DNA of 64,000 nucleotides, taken from positions 282,536-346,535 of the forward strand of contig NZ_FCNZ02000003.1 in NCBI RefSeq assembly GCF_001544495.1, written 5' to 3'. The stretch's first letter is position 1. Each line of letters begins with the position of its first letter. Shown piece by piece: positions 45,352 through 54,205 of the stretch. The DNA comes from Caballeronia telluris. GTDB lineage: Bacteria; Pseudomonadota; Gammaproteobacteria; Burkholderiales; Burkholderiaceae. A program made the position numbers and the translations under genes. Below the pieces are notes generated by a model. The model searched no databases. It was not told the DNA's origin and saw nothing but the letters and a program-made list of their open reading frames with translations.

Positions 45352-46437
45352 ATGTCCGCTCAACACGCCGCTTCCGAATCGCAGTCTCCCGCCACGCTCA
45401 CCATCGCGCGCCCCGACGACTGGCATCTGCACGTGCGCGACGGCGCGATGCTCGCCGCCGTGCTGCCGCACACCGCGCGCCAGTTCGGCCGCGCGATCAT
45501 CATGCCGAACCTGCGCCCGCCGGTGACGACGACGGAGATGGCCGCCGCGTATCGCGAGCGGATTCTGGCCGCGCTGCCGAAGGACGGCCCCGGCGCGCGC
45601 TTCGAGCCGCTGATGACGCTCTATCTCACCGATAACACGCCGCCCGACGAAATCCGTCGCGCGCGCGAAAGCGGCTTCGTTCACGGCGTGAAGCTGTATC
45701 CGGCGGGCGCGACGACCAACTCGGACGCCGGCGTGACCGACCTGGCGAAATGCGCGAAGACGCTCGAAGCGATGCAGGAAGCCGGCATGCCGCTTCTCGT
45801 GCACGGCGAAGTGACCGACCCGGCGATCGACTTGTTCGATCGCGAGAAGGTGTTCATCGACCGCGTGATGACGCCGTTGCGCCGCGATTTTCCGGCGTTG
45901 AAGGTCGTTTTCGAGCACATCACGACGAAAGACGCCGCCGAATACGTGCGCGACGCGAGCGGCCCGGAAGGCACCCTCGGCGCGACGATCACCTCGCATC
46001 ACCTGCTGTACAACCGCAACGCGATTTTCCTCGGCGGGATTCGTCCGCACTATTACTGCCTGCCGGTGTTGAAGCGCGAGACGCATCGCGTGGCGCTCGT
46101 CGAGGCGGCGATCTCGGGTAATCCGCGCTTTTTCCTCGGCACCGACAGCGCGCCGCATCCGAAGGGCTTGAAGGAGCACGCGTGCGGCTGCGCGGGTTGC
46201 TACACGGCGCTGCATGCGCTGGAGCTGTACACCGAAGCCTTCGATCAGGCCGGCGCGCTCGACAAGCTGGAAGGTTTCGCGAGCTTCTACGGCCCCGATT
46301 TCTACCGTCTGCCGCGCAGCACCGAGACGGTGACGCTGCGTCGCGAATCGTGGACGCTGCCGGCCCAGTTCGCCGCCGGCGACACGGAAGTCGTTCCGCT
46401 GCGCGGCGGCGAGTCGATCGGCTGGCGGCAGATTTAA
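45352..46437 (+). CDS. pyrC: Dihydroorotase (class II, PyrC)
   Basis: PyrC closes carbamoyl-aspartate to dihydroorotate in pyrimidine synthesis. The 361-aa protein has the metal motif [12 protein letters not shown] at residues 23-34, the carbamylated-lysine segment [17 protein letters not shown], the LLVHGEV and VFEHITT ligand strands and the catalytic [19 protein letters not shown]. This is the E. coli-type class. ATG at 45352 fits the family N-terminus; the extended frame from 45241 is not conserved in character. The next gene (DUF3025) begins 21 bases later, so the two are cotranscribed. Confidence 0.96.
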   Translation: MSAQHAASESQSPATLTIARPDDWHLHVRDGAMLAAVLPHTARQFGRAIIMPNLRPPVTTTEMAAAYRERILAALPKDGPGARFEPLMTLYLTDNTPPDEIRRARESGFVHGVKLYPAGATTNSDAGVTDLAKCAKTLEAMQEAGMPLLVHGEVTDPAIDLFDREKVFIDRVMTPLRRDFPALKVVFEHITTKDAAEYVRDASGPEGTLGATITSHHLLYNRNAIFLGGIRPHYYCLPVLKRETHRVALVEAAISGNPRFFLGTDSAPHPKGLKEHACGCAGCYTALHALELYTEAFDQAGALDKLEGFASFYGPDFYRLPRSTETVTLRRESWTLPAQFAAGDTEVVPLRGGESIGWRQI

Positions 46438-46458
46438 GCGCTTTTGGATTGTTCGGGC

Positions 46459-47286
46459 ATGCTGGAAACCGCCGCAGATCCACACACGGCGTTCGCGCGC
46501 GTCGACTGGAGCCAGCCGTGGCTCGCGGCGCTCGCCGAGCGGGGCGCGCGCTGGCAGGAAGCGGCGCTCGCCGACTACGCCACCTATCTGAGCGCGCTCA
46601 ACGTCGACGCCCGGCGCGCCGCGCTGTCGACCGGCCGCGGCAACGCGCTGTCGTTCATCGCACAGGACGACCTGCCGCCGGGCGCGTCCTACGAAGGACA
46701 CATCGCCGCGACCGGTTGCGTCCCGACGCGCCACAATCTGCACGATTTCTTCAACGCGTCGATGTGGTTCCAGTATCCGCGGATCAAGGCGGCGTTGAAT
46801 GCGCTGCAAGCCGGGCAGATCGACGCGCTCGGCATCGGACCGACGCGCGGCGGGTTGCGCGACGCGCTCACGCTCTTCGACGAAAACGCGGTGCTTTTTG
46901 CGTCGTGCGATCCACGGGTGTCCGAGGCGCTGCGCGAGTTCGACTGGCAGTCGCTCTTCGTGAGCCGCCGCGACGCGTGGGGCGAACGCTGCGAGGCGCG
47001 CATTTTCGGTCACGCGCTGCTGGAAAAGCTGGTCGCGCCGTACAAGGCGTGCACGGGACACGCGTGGATCGTGGAAGTCCCGCCCGCCTATTTCTCCGCC
47101 GACGATGCGCAACGTCGCGCGCTGCTCGACGAGCGCATCGCGGGCATGCTGCTCGCCGCGCCGCCGACGAGCCGCGATTTCGCGCCGCTGCCCGTTCTGG
47201 GCGTGCCGGGCTGGTGGCCGGAGAACGAATCGACGGCGTTCTACGACGATGTCTCAGTGTTTCGCTCCGGCCGTCGCCATCGCTGA
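46459..47286 (+). CDS. DUF3025 domain-containing protein
   Basis: The 275-aa protein matches the DUF3025 family: SYEGHIAATGCVPTRHNLHDFFNASMWFQYPRIKAALN (residues about 75-112) contains the conserved NLHDFFN core, followed by GRHxR-type GPTRGGLRDALTLFDENAV and EARIFGHALLEKLVAPYKACTGHAW. No catalytic motif is established for this family, so no function is given. The ATG at 46459 was chosen over TTG at 46444. It is the second gene after pyrC and is followed immediately by the RNase P RNA, a neighbourhood seen in related species. Confidence 0.85.
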   Translation: MLETAADPHTAFARVDWSQPWLAALAERGARWQEAALADYATYLSALNVDARRAALSTGRGNALSFIAQDDLPPGASYEGHIAATGCVPTRHNLHDFFNASMWFQYPRIKAALNALQAGQIDALGIGPTRGGLRDALTLFDENAVLFASCDPRVSEALREFDWQSLFVSRRDAWGERCEARIFGHALLEKLVAPYKACTGHAWIVEVPPAYFSADDAQRRALLDERIAGMLLAAPPTSRDFAPLPVLGVPGWWPENESTAFYDDVSVFRSGRRHR

Positions 47287-47340
47287 ACCGCGCGTTGGCG
47301 ACGGGTCGGCTTCCAGCGCCCATGTTAAAATTTGCGCAGC

Positions 47341-47750
<410 letters not shown>

Positions 47751-47766
47751 GCCTTCGCTTAAAGTC

Positions 47767-47800
47767 AAAAAGCCGGCGTCAGTGATGACGCCGGCTTTTT
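47767..47800. terminator. Rho-independent terminator after rnpB
   Basis: A perfect 15-bp stem (AAAAAGCCGGCGTCA/TGACGCCGGCTTTTT) with a GTGA loop ends rnpB. The left A-run allows it to serve the convergent OsmC gene too. Confidence 0.92.
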
Positions 47801-47824
47801 GCATCCTGGCCTGCTTCGCCGCGA

Positions 47825-48247
47825 TCAGGCCGCGACGATGTCGAACGAATGGGTCAGCTCGGCCGTCTTCGCGAGCATGATCGACGCCGAGCAGTATTTG
47901 TCGTGCGACAGGTTGATCGCCCGCTCGACGGTCGCCGGGTTGAGGTTCTTGCCCGTCACGGTGAAGTGGAAGTGGATCTTCGTGAAGACTTTCGGGTCTT
48001 CGCTGGCGCGCTCGGCCTTGAGCGTGACCGAGCATCCGGCGACTTCCTGACGGCTCTTCTTCAGGATCATGACGACGTCGTAGGCCGTGCAGCCGCCCGT
48101 GCCGAGCAGCACCATTTCCATCGGACGCGGGGCGAGATTGCGGCCGCCGCCGTCGGGTGCGCCGTCCATCGTGACGAGGTGGCCGCTGCCGGTTTCGGCC
48201 GCGAACGCCATACCGTCCTGTCCCATCCAGCTTACTTTGCATTCCAT
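47825..48247 (-). CDS. OsmC-family protein (YhfA-like)
   Basis: The 140-aa protein is of the OsmC/Ohr fold. The family helix GTGGCTAYDVVMILKKSRQEV (residues about 49-69) carries one conserved cysteine, and CSASIMLAKTAELTHSFDI near the C-terminus carries the second. The pattern MECKVSWMGQDGMAFAAETGSGH is like YhfA, the uncharacterised OsmC branch, rather than Ohr. Peroxide-reducing activity is plausible but unproven. The start MECKVSW at 48247 is family-like; the extra 24 codons to 48319 are not. It converges on rnpB. Confidence 0.9.
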   Translation of the reverse strand: MECKVSWMGQDGMAFAAETGSGHLVTMDGAPDGGGRNLAPRPMEMVLLGTGGCTAYDVVMILKKSRQEVAGCSVTLKAERASEDPKVFTKIHFHFTVTGKNLNPATVERAINLSHDKYCSASIMLAKTAELTHSFDIVAA

Positions 48248-48578
48248 GCTCAGGCTCCAGCGCAACTCAAGACGTTGTTGTACAAAACTACATTGTAGCG
48301 GGTCGGTCGTTTCCAGCACGCCGCCGATAAGCGCATATACGGGTTGACGGCGCGGTTATCAACCGTGCGGTATGAGCAACGTTGGGCGGTTCGCGAGACT
48401 GAGCAGGTCCTCTAATGCGTCGATTCGATTGGACAAGCGGCTTAGAGTGAATCTAGCTGATTGTTTTTAAAAGAAAAACAATCGCCGCAAGCATGCCTCT
48501 GAGATTTCGAATTATGAAATCAATTCTCACCATGCAAATTTTCTTGCGTTGCAGAAACTGCCTGCCTATACTCGGCTC
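48248..48578. other. A/T-rich regulatory gap upstream of the candidate small RNA
   Basis: The 3' part of this gap (48420-48570) is clearly richer in A/T than the surrounding DNA. It has two inverted repeats: GATTGTTTTT-AAAAG-AAAAACAATC (48459-48483) and GATTTC-N7-GAAATC (48503-48521). No protein gene is credible here; the only plus-strand frame (48493-48714) covers the RNA candidate and resembles nothing known. Confidence 0.55.
48544..48572 (+). promoter_or_regulatory. Promoter of candidate anti-SD small RNA
   Basis: TTGCGT (48544-48549) and TATACT (48567-48572) are 17 bases apart, the ideal sigma-70 spacing. Start of transcription is predicted near 48579. Confidence 0.6.
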
Positions 48579-48670
48579 ATTGGTTGTCGAAGTTGGACAT
48601 CTCTACCGCGTCTCCTCCACCTCCTCCTTTGGTGGATTAAGCTCGAGCCTCAGTTGCCCGGGCTTTTTTT
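48579..48670 (+). ncRNA. Candidate small RNA with exposed anti-Shine-Dalgarno loop
   Basis: A predicted transcript of about 92 nt runs from a sigma-70-like promoter to a U-rich terminator. It holds a hairpin TCCACC (48616-48621), loop TCCTCCTTT (48622-48630), GGTGGA (48631-48636). The loop copies the 16S rRNA 3' tail (CCUCCUUU) that pairs with Shine-Dalgarno sites; another CTCCTCC lies just before the stem. A family of toxic small RNAs in beta-proteobacteria with an anti-SD element has been described (Rfam entry recalled as Betaproteobacteria toxic small RNA); this looks like a member, but no covariance search was possible. The predicted effect is sequestering of SD sites and lowered translation. 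Its place directly before ribosomal genes rplM-rpsI fits that. Confidence 0.65.
48645..48670 (+). terminator. Terminator of the candidate small RNA
   Basis: GAGCCT pairs with GGGCTT (two G-T pairs) around a nine-base loop, followed by a run of seven T (48664-48670). It lies 40 bases before the rplM -35 box. Confidence 0.65.
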
Positions 48671-48710
48671 CGCCTTTTCCCCTCGCGCGCGCGGTCCATT
48701 CGAGCAAGTT

Positions 48711-48740
48711 TTGACTCGATACCAGAAAACCCCTTATAAT
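48711..48740 (+). promoter_or_regulatory. rplM-rpsI promoter
   Basis: TTGACT (48711-48716) and a perfect TATAAT (48735-48740) are separated by 18 bases, giving a leader of about 113 nt before rplM. Its strength suits a ribosomal-protein operon. Confidence 0.82.
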
Positions 48741-48859
48741 TCAAAGTTCTCTTCGCACCATGCCCGCGGAGGGAGCTCAGGGAGAGCCTGCACGCGCCTC
48801 GATGCGCAACATTCATACAAGCGGGACATCAAGGGCACAGTTATTTTTTTGGATCGATC

Positions 48860-49288
48860 ATGAAGACGTTTTCCGCAAAAGCCCATGAGGTGACGCGTGA
48901 ATGGTACGTGATTGACGCGACGGATAAGATTCTCGGCCGTGTCGCCAGCGAAGTGGCACGCCGTCTTCGCGGCAAGCACAAACCCGAGTTCACCCCGCAC
49001 GTCGACACTGGTGATTTCATCATCATCATCAACGCCGGCAAGCTGAAGGTCACGGGCAACAAGACCACGGACAAGAAGTACTATCGTCACTCGGGCTACC
49101 CGGGCGGCATCTACGAAACGACGTTTGGCAAGATGCAAGAACGCTTCCCGGGCCGCGCGCTCGAGAAGGCCGTGAAGGGCATGCTGCCGAAGGGTCCGCT
49201 CGGCTACGCGATGATCAAGAAGCTGAAGGTCTACGCCGACGCAACGCATCCGCATACGGCTCAACAGCCTAAAGCGCTCGAGATCTAA
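48860..49288 (+). CDS. rplM: 50S ribosomal protein L13
   Basis: L13 (142 aa) is an early assembly protein of the large subunit. [41 protein letters not shown] is the standard N-terminus, and [20 protein letters not shown] and [15 protein letters not shown] are the family core. Codon use is that of a highly expressed gene. It heads the conserved two-gene operon rplM-rpsI with 11 bases between the genes and is preceded by a near-consensus promoter. Confidence 0.98.
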   Translation: MKTFSAKAHEVTREWYVIDATDKILGRVASEVARRLRGKHKPEFTPHVDTGDFIIIINAGKLKVTGNKTTDKKYYRHSGYPGGIYETTFGKMQERFPGRALEKAVKGMLPKGPLGYAMIKKLKVYADATHPHTAQQPKALEI

Positions 49289-49299
49289 GGGGAGCCCAC

Positions 49300-49692
49300 A
49301 TGATCGGTAACTGGAACTACGGTACGGGCCGCCGCAAGAGCGCCGTCGCTCGTGTCTTCATCAAGGCAGGCAAGGGCGACATCGTTGTCAACGGCAAGCC
49401 CATCGCTGACTACTTCTCGCGCGAAACGTCGCTGATGATCGTGCGTCAGCCGCTGGAACTCACGAACCACGCTGTCACGTTCGACATCAAGGTCAACGTG
49501 TCGGGCGGCGGCGAAACGGGTCAGGCCGGTGCGGTTCGCCACGGCATCACCCGCGCGCTGATGGACTACGACGCAACGCTGAAGCCGCAACTGTCGAACG
49601 CTGGCTTCGTCACGCGTGATGCGCGTGAAGTGGAACGTAAGAAGGTCGGTTTCCACAAGGCACGCCGCAGGAAGCAATTCTCGAAGCGTTAA
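49300..49692 (+). CDS. rpsI: 30S ribosomal protein S9
   Basis: S9 (130 aa) sits in the head of the small subunit, with its basic C-terminal tail reaching the P-site tRNA. The sequence shows [21 protein letters not shown] at the N-terminus, [19 protein letters not shown] in the middle and the end [11 protein letters not shown], ending in the universally conserved lysine-arginine tail. It is cotranscribed with rplM and ends at a terminator. Confidence 0.98.
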   Translation: MIGNWNYGTGRRKSAVARVFIKAGKGDIVVNGKPIADYFSRETSLMIVRQPLELTNHAVTFDIKVNVSGGGETGQAGAVRHGITRALMDYDATLKPQLSNAGFVTRDAREVERKKVGFHKARRRKQFSKR

Positions 49693-49740
49693 GCCGTATC
49701 CGCGCGTTTCGCTTTGCTGGTCGAAAGCGGAACTGCTGCG

Positions 49741-49775
49741 AAAAGCCGCCGGCGTCATGCGCCTGGCGGCTTTTT
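49741..49775 (+). terminator. Rho-independent terminator after rpsI
   Basis: AAAAGCCGCC pairs with GGCGGCTTTT, with an inner GGCG/CGCC and a five-base loop, followed by T. Confidence 0.87.
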
Positions 49776-49889
49776 CATTGGAGCGGGCGATTCGCGACTG
49801 TGCTTATAGCCCATTGATTACATGGACTTCCAGCACAATATTGAGATCGGCCCTACAATGACGGATAGAAGCTTTTTTGGAGAGTTCGA

Positions 49890-50255
49890 ATGAACGCTGT
49901 CACCGACACCCCCACGACCGAAATGCCGTTGCCGTTCGTCTTCACCGACGCGGCCGCCGACAAGGTCAAGCAACTGATCGACGAAGAAGGCAATCCGGAC
50001 CTGAAACTGCGCGTGTTCGTGCAGGGCGGCGGCTGTTCGGGCTTCCAGTATGGTTTCACGTTCGACGAAGCCGTCAACGAAGACGATACCGTGATGGACA
50101 AGAGCGGCGTGCAACTCCTGGTCGATTCAATGAGCTACCAGTATCTGGTCGGCGCCGAAATCGACTATAAGGACGACCTCAACGGCGCGCAGTTCGTGAT
50201 CAAGAACCCGAACGCGACGACGACTTGCGGCTGCGGCTCGTCCTTTTCGGTGTGA
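49890..50255 (+). CDS. erpA: Iron-sulfur cluster insertion protein ErpA
   Basis: ErpA is an A-type carrier that delivers Fe-S clusters to apoproteins such as isoprenoid-synthesis enzymes. The 121-aa protein has the three A-type cysteines: one in [11 protein letters not shown] (about residue 51) and two in [11 protein letters not shown] at the C-terminus. The [31 protein letters not shown] segment is ErpA-like. It is 200 bases downstream of rpsI after a terminator and ends at its own terminator. IscA-like members differ in the N-terminus, so ErpA is preferred. Confidence 0.95.
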   Translation: MNAVTDTPTTEMPLPFVFTDAAADKVKQLIDEEGNPDLKLRVFVQGGGCSGFQYGFTFDEAVNEDDTVMDKSGVQLLVDSMSYQYLVGAEIDYKDDLNGAQFVIKNPNATTTCGCGSSFSV

Positions 50256-50280
50256 TGGTTTCGCGTCGAAGGCCGTAAAG

Positions 50281-50308
50281 AAAACGGAGCCTGCGGGCTC
50301 CGTTTTTT
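50281..50308. terminator. Bidirectional terminator between erpA and anmK
   Basis: AAAACGGAGCC pairs with GGCTCCGTTTT around a short loop, followed by TT on the plus strand; on the minus strand the A-run gives TTTTC, serving the convergent anmK. Confidence 0.9.
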
Positions 50309-50335
50309 ATTGCGCCGATCAAACCGACGCCCCGC

Positions 50336-51487
50336 TCAATGCGGATAGATCGCGCCGAGCACGCGATCGCCGGCCGCGCCCGTCACGGCCGCGAGATTAC
50401 CGGGCTCGCGAGCCACGCATCGCATCGCGAGCCACGCGAAAGCGAGGGCTTCGACCTGCTGCGGCGGCACGCCGAGCGCTTCGGTCGTCATCACCGGCAC
50501 GCCCGGCACGCCGATTTCTTCCAGCGCCTGCTGGATCGCGTTCATCAGCACGGAATTGCGTGCGCCGCCGCCGCAGACGTAGACCGCGCGCGTGTCGGGC
50601 GCATGCCGCTGAATCTCGCGAGCGATGCTTACCGCTGTCAGCGCGACGAGCGTCGCCTGCACGTCGGCGGGTGCGACGGCCGCGAACGCCGCCAGCTTCG
50701 CATCGAGCCAAACCGGATTGAACAGATCGCGCCCGGTGCTCTTGGGCGGCAATTGTCCAAAGAACGGTTCGTCGAGCAACGCGTTCAGAAGCGGCCGGTT
50801 CACCTCGCCCTGCGCCGCGAAATGACCGCCTTCATCGTAGGGCTTTTGAAGGTGCCTGTGCGCCCATTCGTCGAGCAGCGCGTTCGCCGGTCCGCAATCG
50901 AACCCACGCACCGAGCCATCCGCCGACAGGATCGTGATGTTGCTGATGCCGCCCAGATTGCAGACGACGCGCGTCTCGCCCTTCGCGCCGAACACCGTCG
51001 CGTGGAACGCCGGCACGAGCGGCGCGCCCTGGCCGCCCGCGGCGACATCGCGGCGCCGAAAATCGGCGATCACGTCGATGTTCGTCATTTCGGCGAGCAG
51101 CGCGGGATTGTTGATCTGCGTGGTGTAGCCCTTGTCCGGCCGATGCCGCACCGTTTGTCCGTGTACGCCGATCGCGCGCACTTTCGTCGCCGAGCAGTTG
51201 CTCATGCTCTGCAGTTCGTGGCAACAGACGGCGTAGCGCGTCGCGAGCGCGTTGGCACAGAGCGCGGCGCGTTCGAGTTCGTTCTCGCCGGGCGCCTGTA
51301 GCGCGAAGAGCGCGTCGCGCAGGCCTTGCGAGAAGCTCACGTGCGCTTCGCCCAGTACGACCGGAGGCTTGCCGGTCACGAACTGGACGGCCACGCCGTC
51401 GACGCCGTCCATGCTCGTGCCGGACATCAGACCGAAATAGACGCCGTCCGCCTTGCCCGCTTCGATTGCCTCGGGTTTTCGTCCCAC
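50336..51487 (-). CDS. anmK: Anhydro-N-acetylmuramic acid kinase
   Basis: AnmK phosphorylates and opens 1,6-anhydroMurNAc from peptidoglycan recycling, yielding MurNAc-6-P. The protein is 383 aa from the chosen GTG, near the 369 aa of E. coli Anm[22 protein letters not shown] near residue 16 is the ATP-binding signature; [20 protein letters not shown] and [13 protein letters not shown] are active-site and sugar-binding parts; [12 protein letters not shown] is also typical. The GTG start has an AGGAG ribosome site 8 bases upstream, so it is preferred over the ATG at 51547. It lies divergent from tyrS, a pairing common in beta-proteobacteria. Confidence 0.94.
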   Translation of the reverse strand: MGRKPEAIEAGKADGVYFGLMSGTSMDGVDGVAVQFVTGKPPVVLGEAHVSFSQGLRDALFALQAPGENELERAALCANALATRYAVCCHELQSMSNCSATKVRAIGVHGQTVRHRPDKGYTTQINNPALLAEMTNIDVIADFRRRDVAAGGQGAPLVPAFHATVFGAKGETRVVCNLGGISNITILSADGSVRGFDCGPANALLDEWAHRHLQKPYDEGGHFAAQGEVNRPLLNALLDEPFFGQLPPKSTGRDLFNPVWLDAKLAAFAAVAPADVQATLVALTAVSIAREIQRHAPDTRAVYVCGGGARNSVLMNAIQQALEEIGVPGVPVMTTEALGVPPQQVEALAFAWLAMRCVAREPGNLAAVTGAAGDRVLGAIYPH

Positions 51488-51811
51488 GCTCGTCTCCTGT
51501 CTGGTCCCATGCACATAGTTGCGGCCGATGCCGGTTTCGTCGATCAAGCGCGATTATCCGCGCATCGGGGCGAATCGTTAAGGTGCGTCGGAATCGGCCG
51601 AGTGCCGCGACACGCGCGTGCCGCGGGCAAAAACGGGGCGAAGCGTGGCGTCATCGCGTAAAATCCTTTGCCTGAACAAGCAGTTGCATCCGCATTGCGC
51701 AATTGCCTTGCAGCATCATCTGTCAGCGCCGGCCAATCGGCTTTCATGCCGAATCGCCCGGCCAGGCCGCGAGACGGCCTTCGAACCACTTTCATTTCAA
51801 AAGTCGCGAGC

Positions 51812-53068
51812 ATGACCACTGACTCCACCGCATCCTCCGCGCCCGCGGCGCAAGCTTTCCCCATCACCGCCGAAGTCCGCGCCGCGCTCGCGATCGCCAA
51901 ACGCGGTTGCGACGAACTGCTGATCGAAGACGAATTCGCGCAGAAGCTCGCGAGGAGCGCCGCGACGGCCAAGCCGTTGCGCATCAAGCTCGGCCTCGAT
52001 CCGACCGCGCCGGACATCCACATCGGCCACACGGTCGTGCTGAACAAGATGCGGCAGTTGCAGGACCTCGGGCACACGGTGATCTTCCTGATCGGCGATT
52101 TCACTTCGCTGATCGGCGATCCGTCGGGCCGCAATGCGACGCGTCCGCCGCTCACGCGCGAGCAGATCGAAGCGAACGCGAAGACGTATTTCGATCAGGC
52201 GTCGCTCGTGCTTGATCGTGAGAAGACCGAGATCCGCTACAACAGCGAATGGTCGATGCCGCTCGGCGCCGACGGCATGATCAAGCTCGCGTCGCGCTAC
52301 ACGGTCGCGCGCATTCTGGAACGCGAGGATTTCACCCGGCGCTTTCAGGGCGGCGTGCCGATTTCGATCCACGAATTCCTGTATCCGCTGATGCAAGGCT
52401 ACGACTCGGTCGCGCTGAACGCCGACCTCGAACTCGGCGGCACGGACCAGAAATTCAACCTGCTGGTCGGTCGTGAATTGCAGAAGCAGTACGGCCAGGA
52501 ACAGCAGTGCATCCTGACGATGCCGTTGCTCGAAGGGCTCGATGGCGTCGAAAAGATGTCGAAGTCGAAGAACAATTACATCGGCATCAGCGAAAAACCC
52601 GCCGACATGTTCGGCAAGCTGATGAGCATCTCCGACACGTTGATGTGGCGTTACTTCGAGCTGCTGTCGTTTCGCAGCATCGAAGAAATCGCGCGCTTCA
52701 GGAAGGAAGCGGAAGAAGGGCGCAATCCGCGCGATTTCAAGGTGATGCTCGGCCAGGAAATCGTCGCGCGTTTCCATTCGGCAGCCGATGCAGAACTCGC
52801 GCTCGACGACTTCAACCGTCGCGCGAAGGGCGGCGTGCCGGACGACATTCCGGCGGTGACGCTCGCGGGCGCGCCGGTCGCGATCGGCCAGTTGCTGAAG
52901 CAAGCGGGGCTCGTGCCGTCGACGAGCGAGGCGCTGCGCAACATCGAGCAGGGCGGCGTGAAGATCGACGGCGCCACGGTCTCCGACAAGGGTCTGAAGA
53001 TCGAAGCGGGCGAGTTCGTCGTGCAGGTCGGCAAGCGCCGTTTCGCACGCGTCACGCTGACGGCGTAA
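51812..53068 (+). CDS. tyrS: Tyrosine-tRNA ligase
   Basis: TyrRS (418 aa) is the class I synthetase for tyrosine. The first signature is [13 protein letters not shown] (HIGH) near residue 70 and the second is KMSKSKNNY near residue 248; an S4-like RNA-binding domain forms the C-terminus ([20 protein letters not shown], from about residue 367). The catalytic domain type ([24 protein letters not shown]) is the TyrZ/type 2 form. The ATG at 51812 is the start that fits the family; the upstream in-frame ATG at 51668 gives a non-conserved 48-residue extension. dtd follows three bases later. Confidence 0.97.
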   Translation: MTTDSTASSAPAAQAFPITAEVRAALAIAKRGCDELLIEDEFAQKLARSAATAKPLRIKLGLDPTAPDIHIGHTVVLNKMRQLQDLGHTVIFLIGDFTSLIGDPSGRNATRPPLTREQIEANAKTYFDQASLVLDREKTEIRYNSEWSMPLGADGMIKLASRYTVARILEREDFTRRFQGGVPISIHEFLYPLMQGYDSVALNADLELGGTDQKFNLLVGRELQKQYGQEQQCILTMPLLEGLDGVEKMSKSKNNYIGISEKPADMFGKLMSISDTLMWRYFELLSFRSIEEIARFRKEAEEGRNPRDFKVMLGQEIVARFHSAADAELALDDFNRRAKGGVPDDIPAVTLAGAPVAIGQLLKQAGLVPSTSEALRNIEQGGVKIDGATVSDKGLKIEAGEFVVQVGKRRFARVTLTA

Positions 53069-53071
53069 GCG

Positions 53072-53515
53072 GTGATCGCGCTCATCCAGCGGGTTCGGCG
53101 CGCGGAAGTGCGCGTCGGCGAGCGCGTGACCGGCGCGATCGACGCGGGCCTGCTCGCGCTCGTGTGCGCCGAGCGCGGCGATACCGAAGCGGTCGCCGAC
53201 AAACTGCTCGCGAAGATGCTCGCGTATCGCGTATTCAGCGACGCGGCGGGCAAGATGAATTTGTCGGTGCAGAACGTCAATGGCGGCGTGTTGCTCGTCT
53301 CACAGTTTACGCTCGCCGCCGATACGTCGAGCGGCCTGCGTCCGAGCTTCACGCCCGCGGCGCCGCCCGACGAAGGTAAGCGGCTCTTCGACTACTACGT
53401 GTCGCGGGCGCGCGCGAGCCATCCGGTCGTGGAGACGGGCGAATTCGGCGCCGACATGCAGGTGTCGCTCGTGAACGACGGACCGGTCACGTTCTGGCTG
53501 CAAGTTCGCCCGTGA
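53072..53515 (+). CDS. dtd: D-aminoacyl-tRNA deacylase
   Basis: DTD removes D-amino acids (and glycine mischarged on tRNA-Ala) from tRNA. The 147-aa protein has the two signature motifs of the family: [17 protein letters not shown] (SQFTL) and [13 protein letters not shown] (GPVT), which together form the chiral-proofreading pocket. The GTG start lies three bases after the tyrS stop, so the proofreading factor is translated together with tyrosyl-tRNA synthetase, the enzyme most known for D-Tyr mischarging. The functional pairing is a natural one. Confidence 0.96.
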   Translation: MIALIQRVRRAEVRVGERVTGAIDAGLLALVCAERGDTEAVADKLLAKMLAYRVFSDAAGKMNLSVQNVNGGVLLVSQFTLAADTSSGLRPSFTPAAPPDEGKRLFDYYVSRARASHPVVETGEFGADMQVSLVNDGPVTFWLQVRP

Positions 53516-53545
53516 CCGGGCATCGATAACTCAATCCAGGCGCTC

Positions 53546-54205
53546 ATGACCACGCAAATCCTCTTCATCCGGCACGGCGAAACCGACTGGAACAGCATCA
53601 AGCGCATTCAGGGCCACATCGACATCCCGCTCAACGCGCACGGTTTCATGCAAGCCGGGCAACTCGCGGCGCGCGTGGTGCGCGATGTGAAGGCGGGAGC
53701 GCGGCTGGATGCGGTCTATTCGAGCGATCTGCAGCGCGCGCAGCAGACGGCGCATCCTTTCGCCGACGCGCTCGGCTTGCCGATGCAACTCAGCGCAGGA
53801 TTGCGCGAGCGCTGGTACGGCGCGTTCCAAGGCCACGACAGCGACGAGATCAGCCAGAAGTTTCCCGACGAATACGTCGAATGGCAGACGCGCGATCCCG
53901 GCTTTGCGCCGCCAGGCGGCGAGTCGCAGCGCGCCTTTTATCATCGCGTGCTGCATGCGGTCGAACCGATCGTGGCGGCGCATCCGGACGGGCGCGTCGC
54001 GTGCGTCGCGCATGGTGGCGTGCTCGATTGCATCTACCGGTTCGCGATGGGCGTGTCGCTCCAGGAGCCGCGCAAGTGGCCGCTGCTCAATTGCAGCATG
54101 AATATCGTCGATTTCGACAAAGGCGCGGCGTCGGTCGTGGCGTGGGGCGACATCGCGCATCTTTCGACCGACACCAGCGACGACGGCCTCAGGAAAACGG
54201 CTTAA
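53546..54205 (+). CDS. Histidine phosphatase family protein (GpmB-like)
   Basis: The 219-aa protein has the phosphohistidine motif [26 protein letters not shown] (residues 5-30; His11 is the phospho-acceptor), plus [34 protein letters not shown] and the second catalytic His in [14 protein letters not shown]. This is the GpmB/CobC-like branch; a phosphoglycerate mutase role is less likely than phosphatase activity. It follows dtd by about 30 bases and converges on ruvB with a four-base overlap of the two stop codons. Confidence 0.92.
   Translation: MTTQILFIRHGETDWNSIKRIQGHIDIPLNAHGFMQAGQLAARVVRDVKAGARLDAVYSSDLQRAQQTAHPFADALGLPMQLSAGLRERWYGAFQGHDSDEISQKFPDEYVEWQTRDPGFAPPGGESQRAFYHRVLHAVEPIVAAHPDGRVACVAHGGVLDCIYRFAMGVSLQEPRKWPLLNCSMNIVDFDKGAASVVAWGDIAHLSTDTSDDGLRKTA

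Noticed and set aside
48459..48483. The GATTGTTTTT/AAAAACAATC repeat as a Rho-independent terminator of the OsmC or another gene
   Set aside because: No gene ends towards it, only three of ten stem pairs are G-C, and no T-run follows outside the stem; left as an unexplained inverted repeat.
48493..48714. A 73-codon plus-strand frame upstream of rplM, a possible leader peptide
   Set aside because: It runs through the promoter, the hairpin and the terminator of the small-RNA candidate and has no plausible ribosome site or regulatory codon run.
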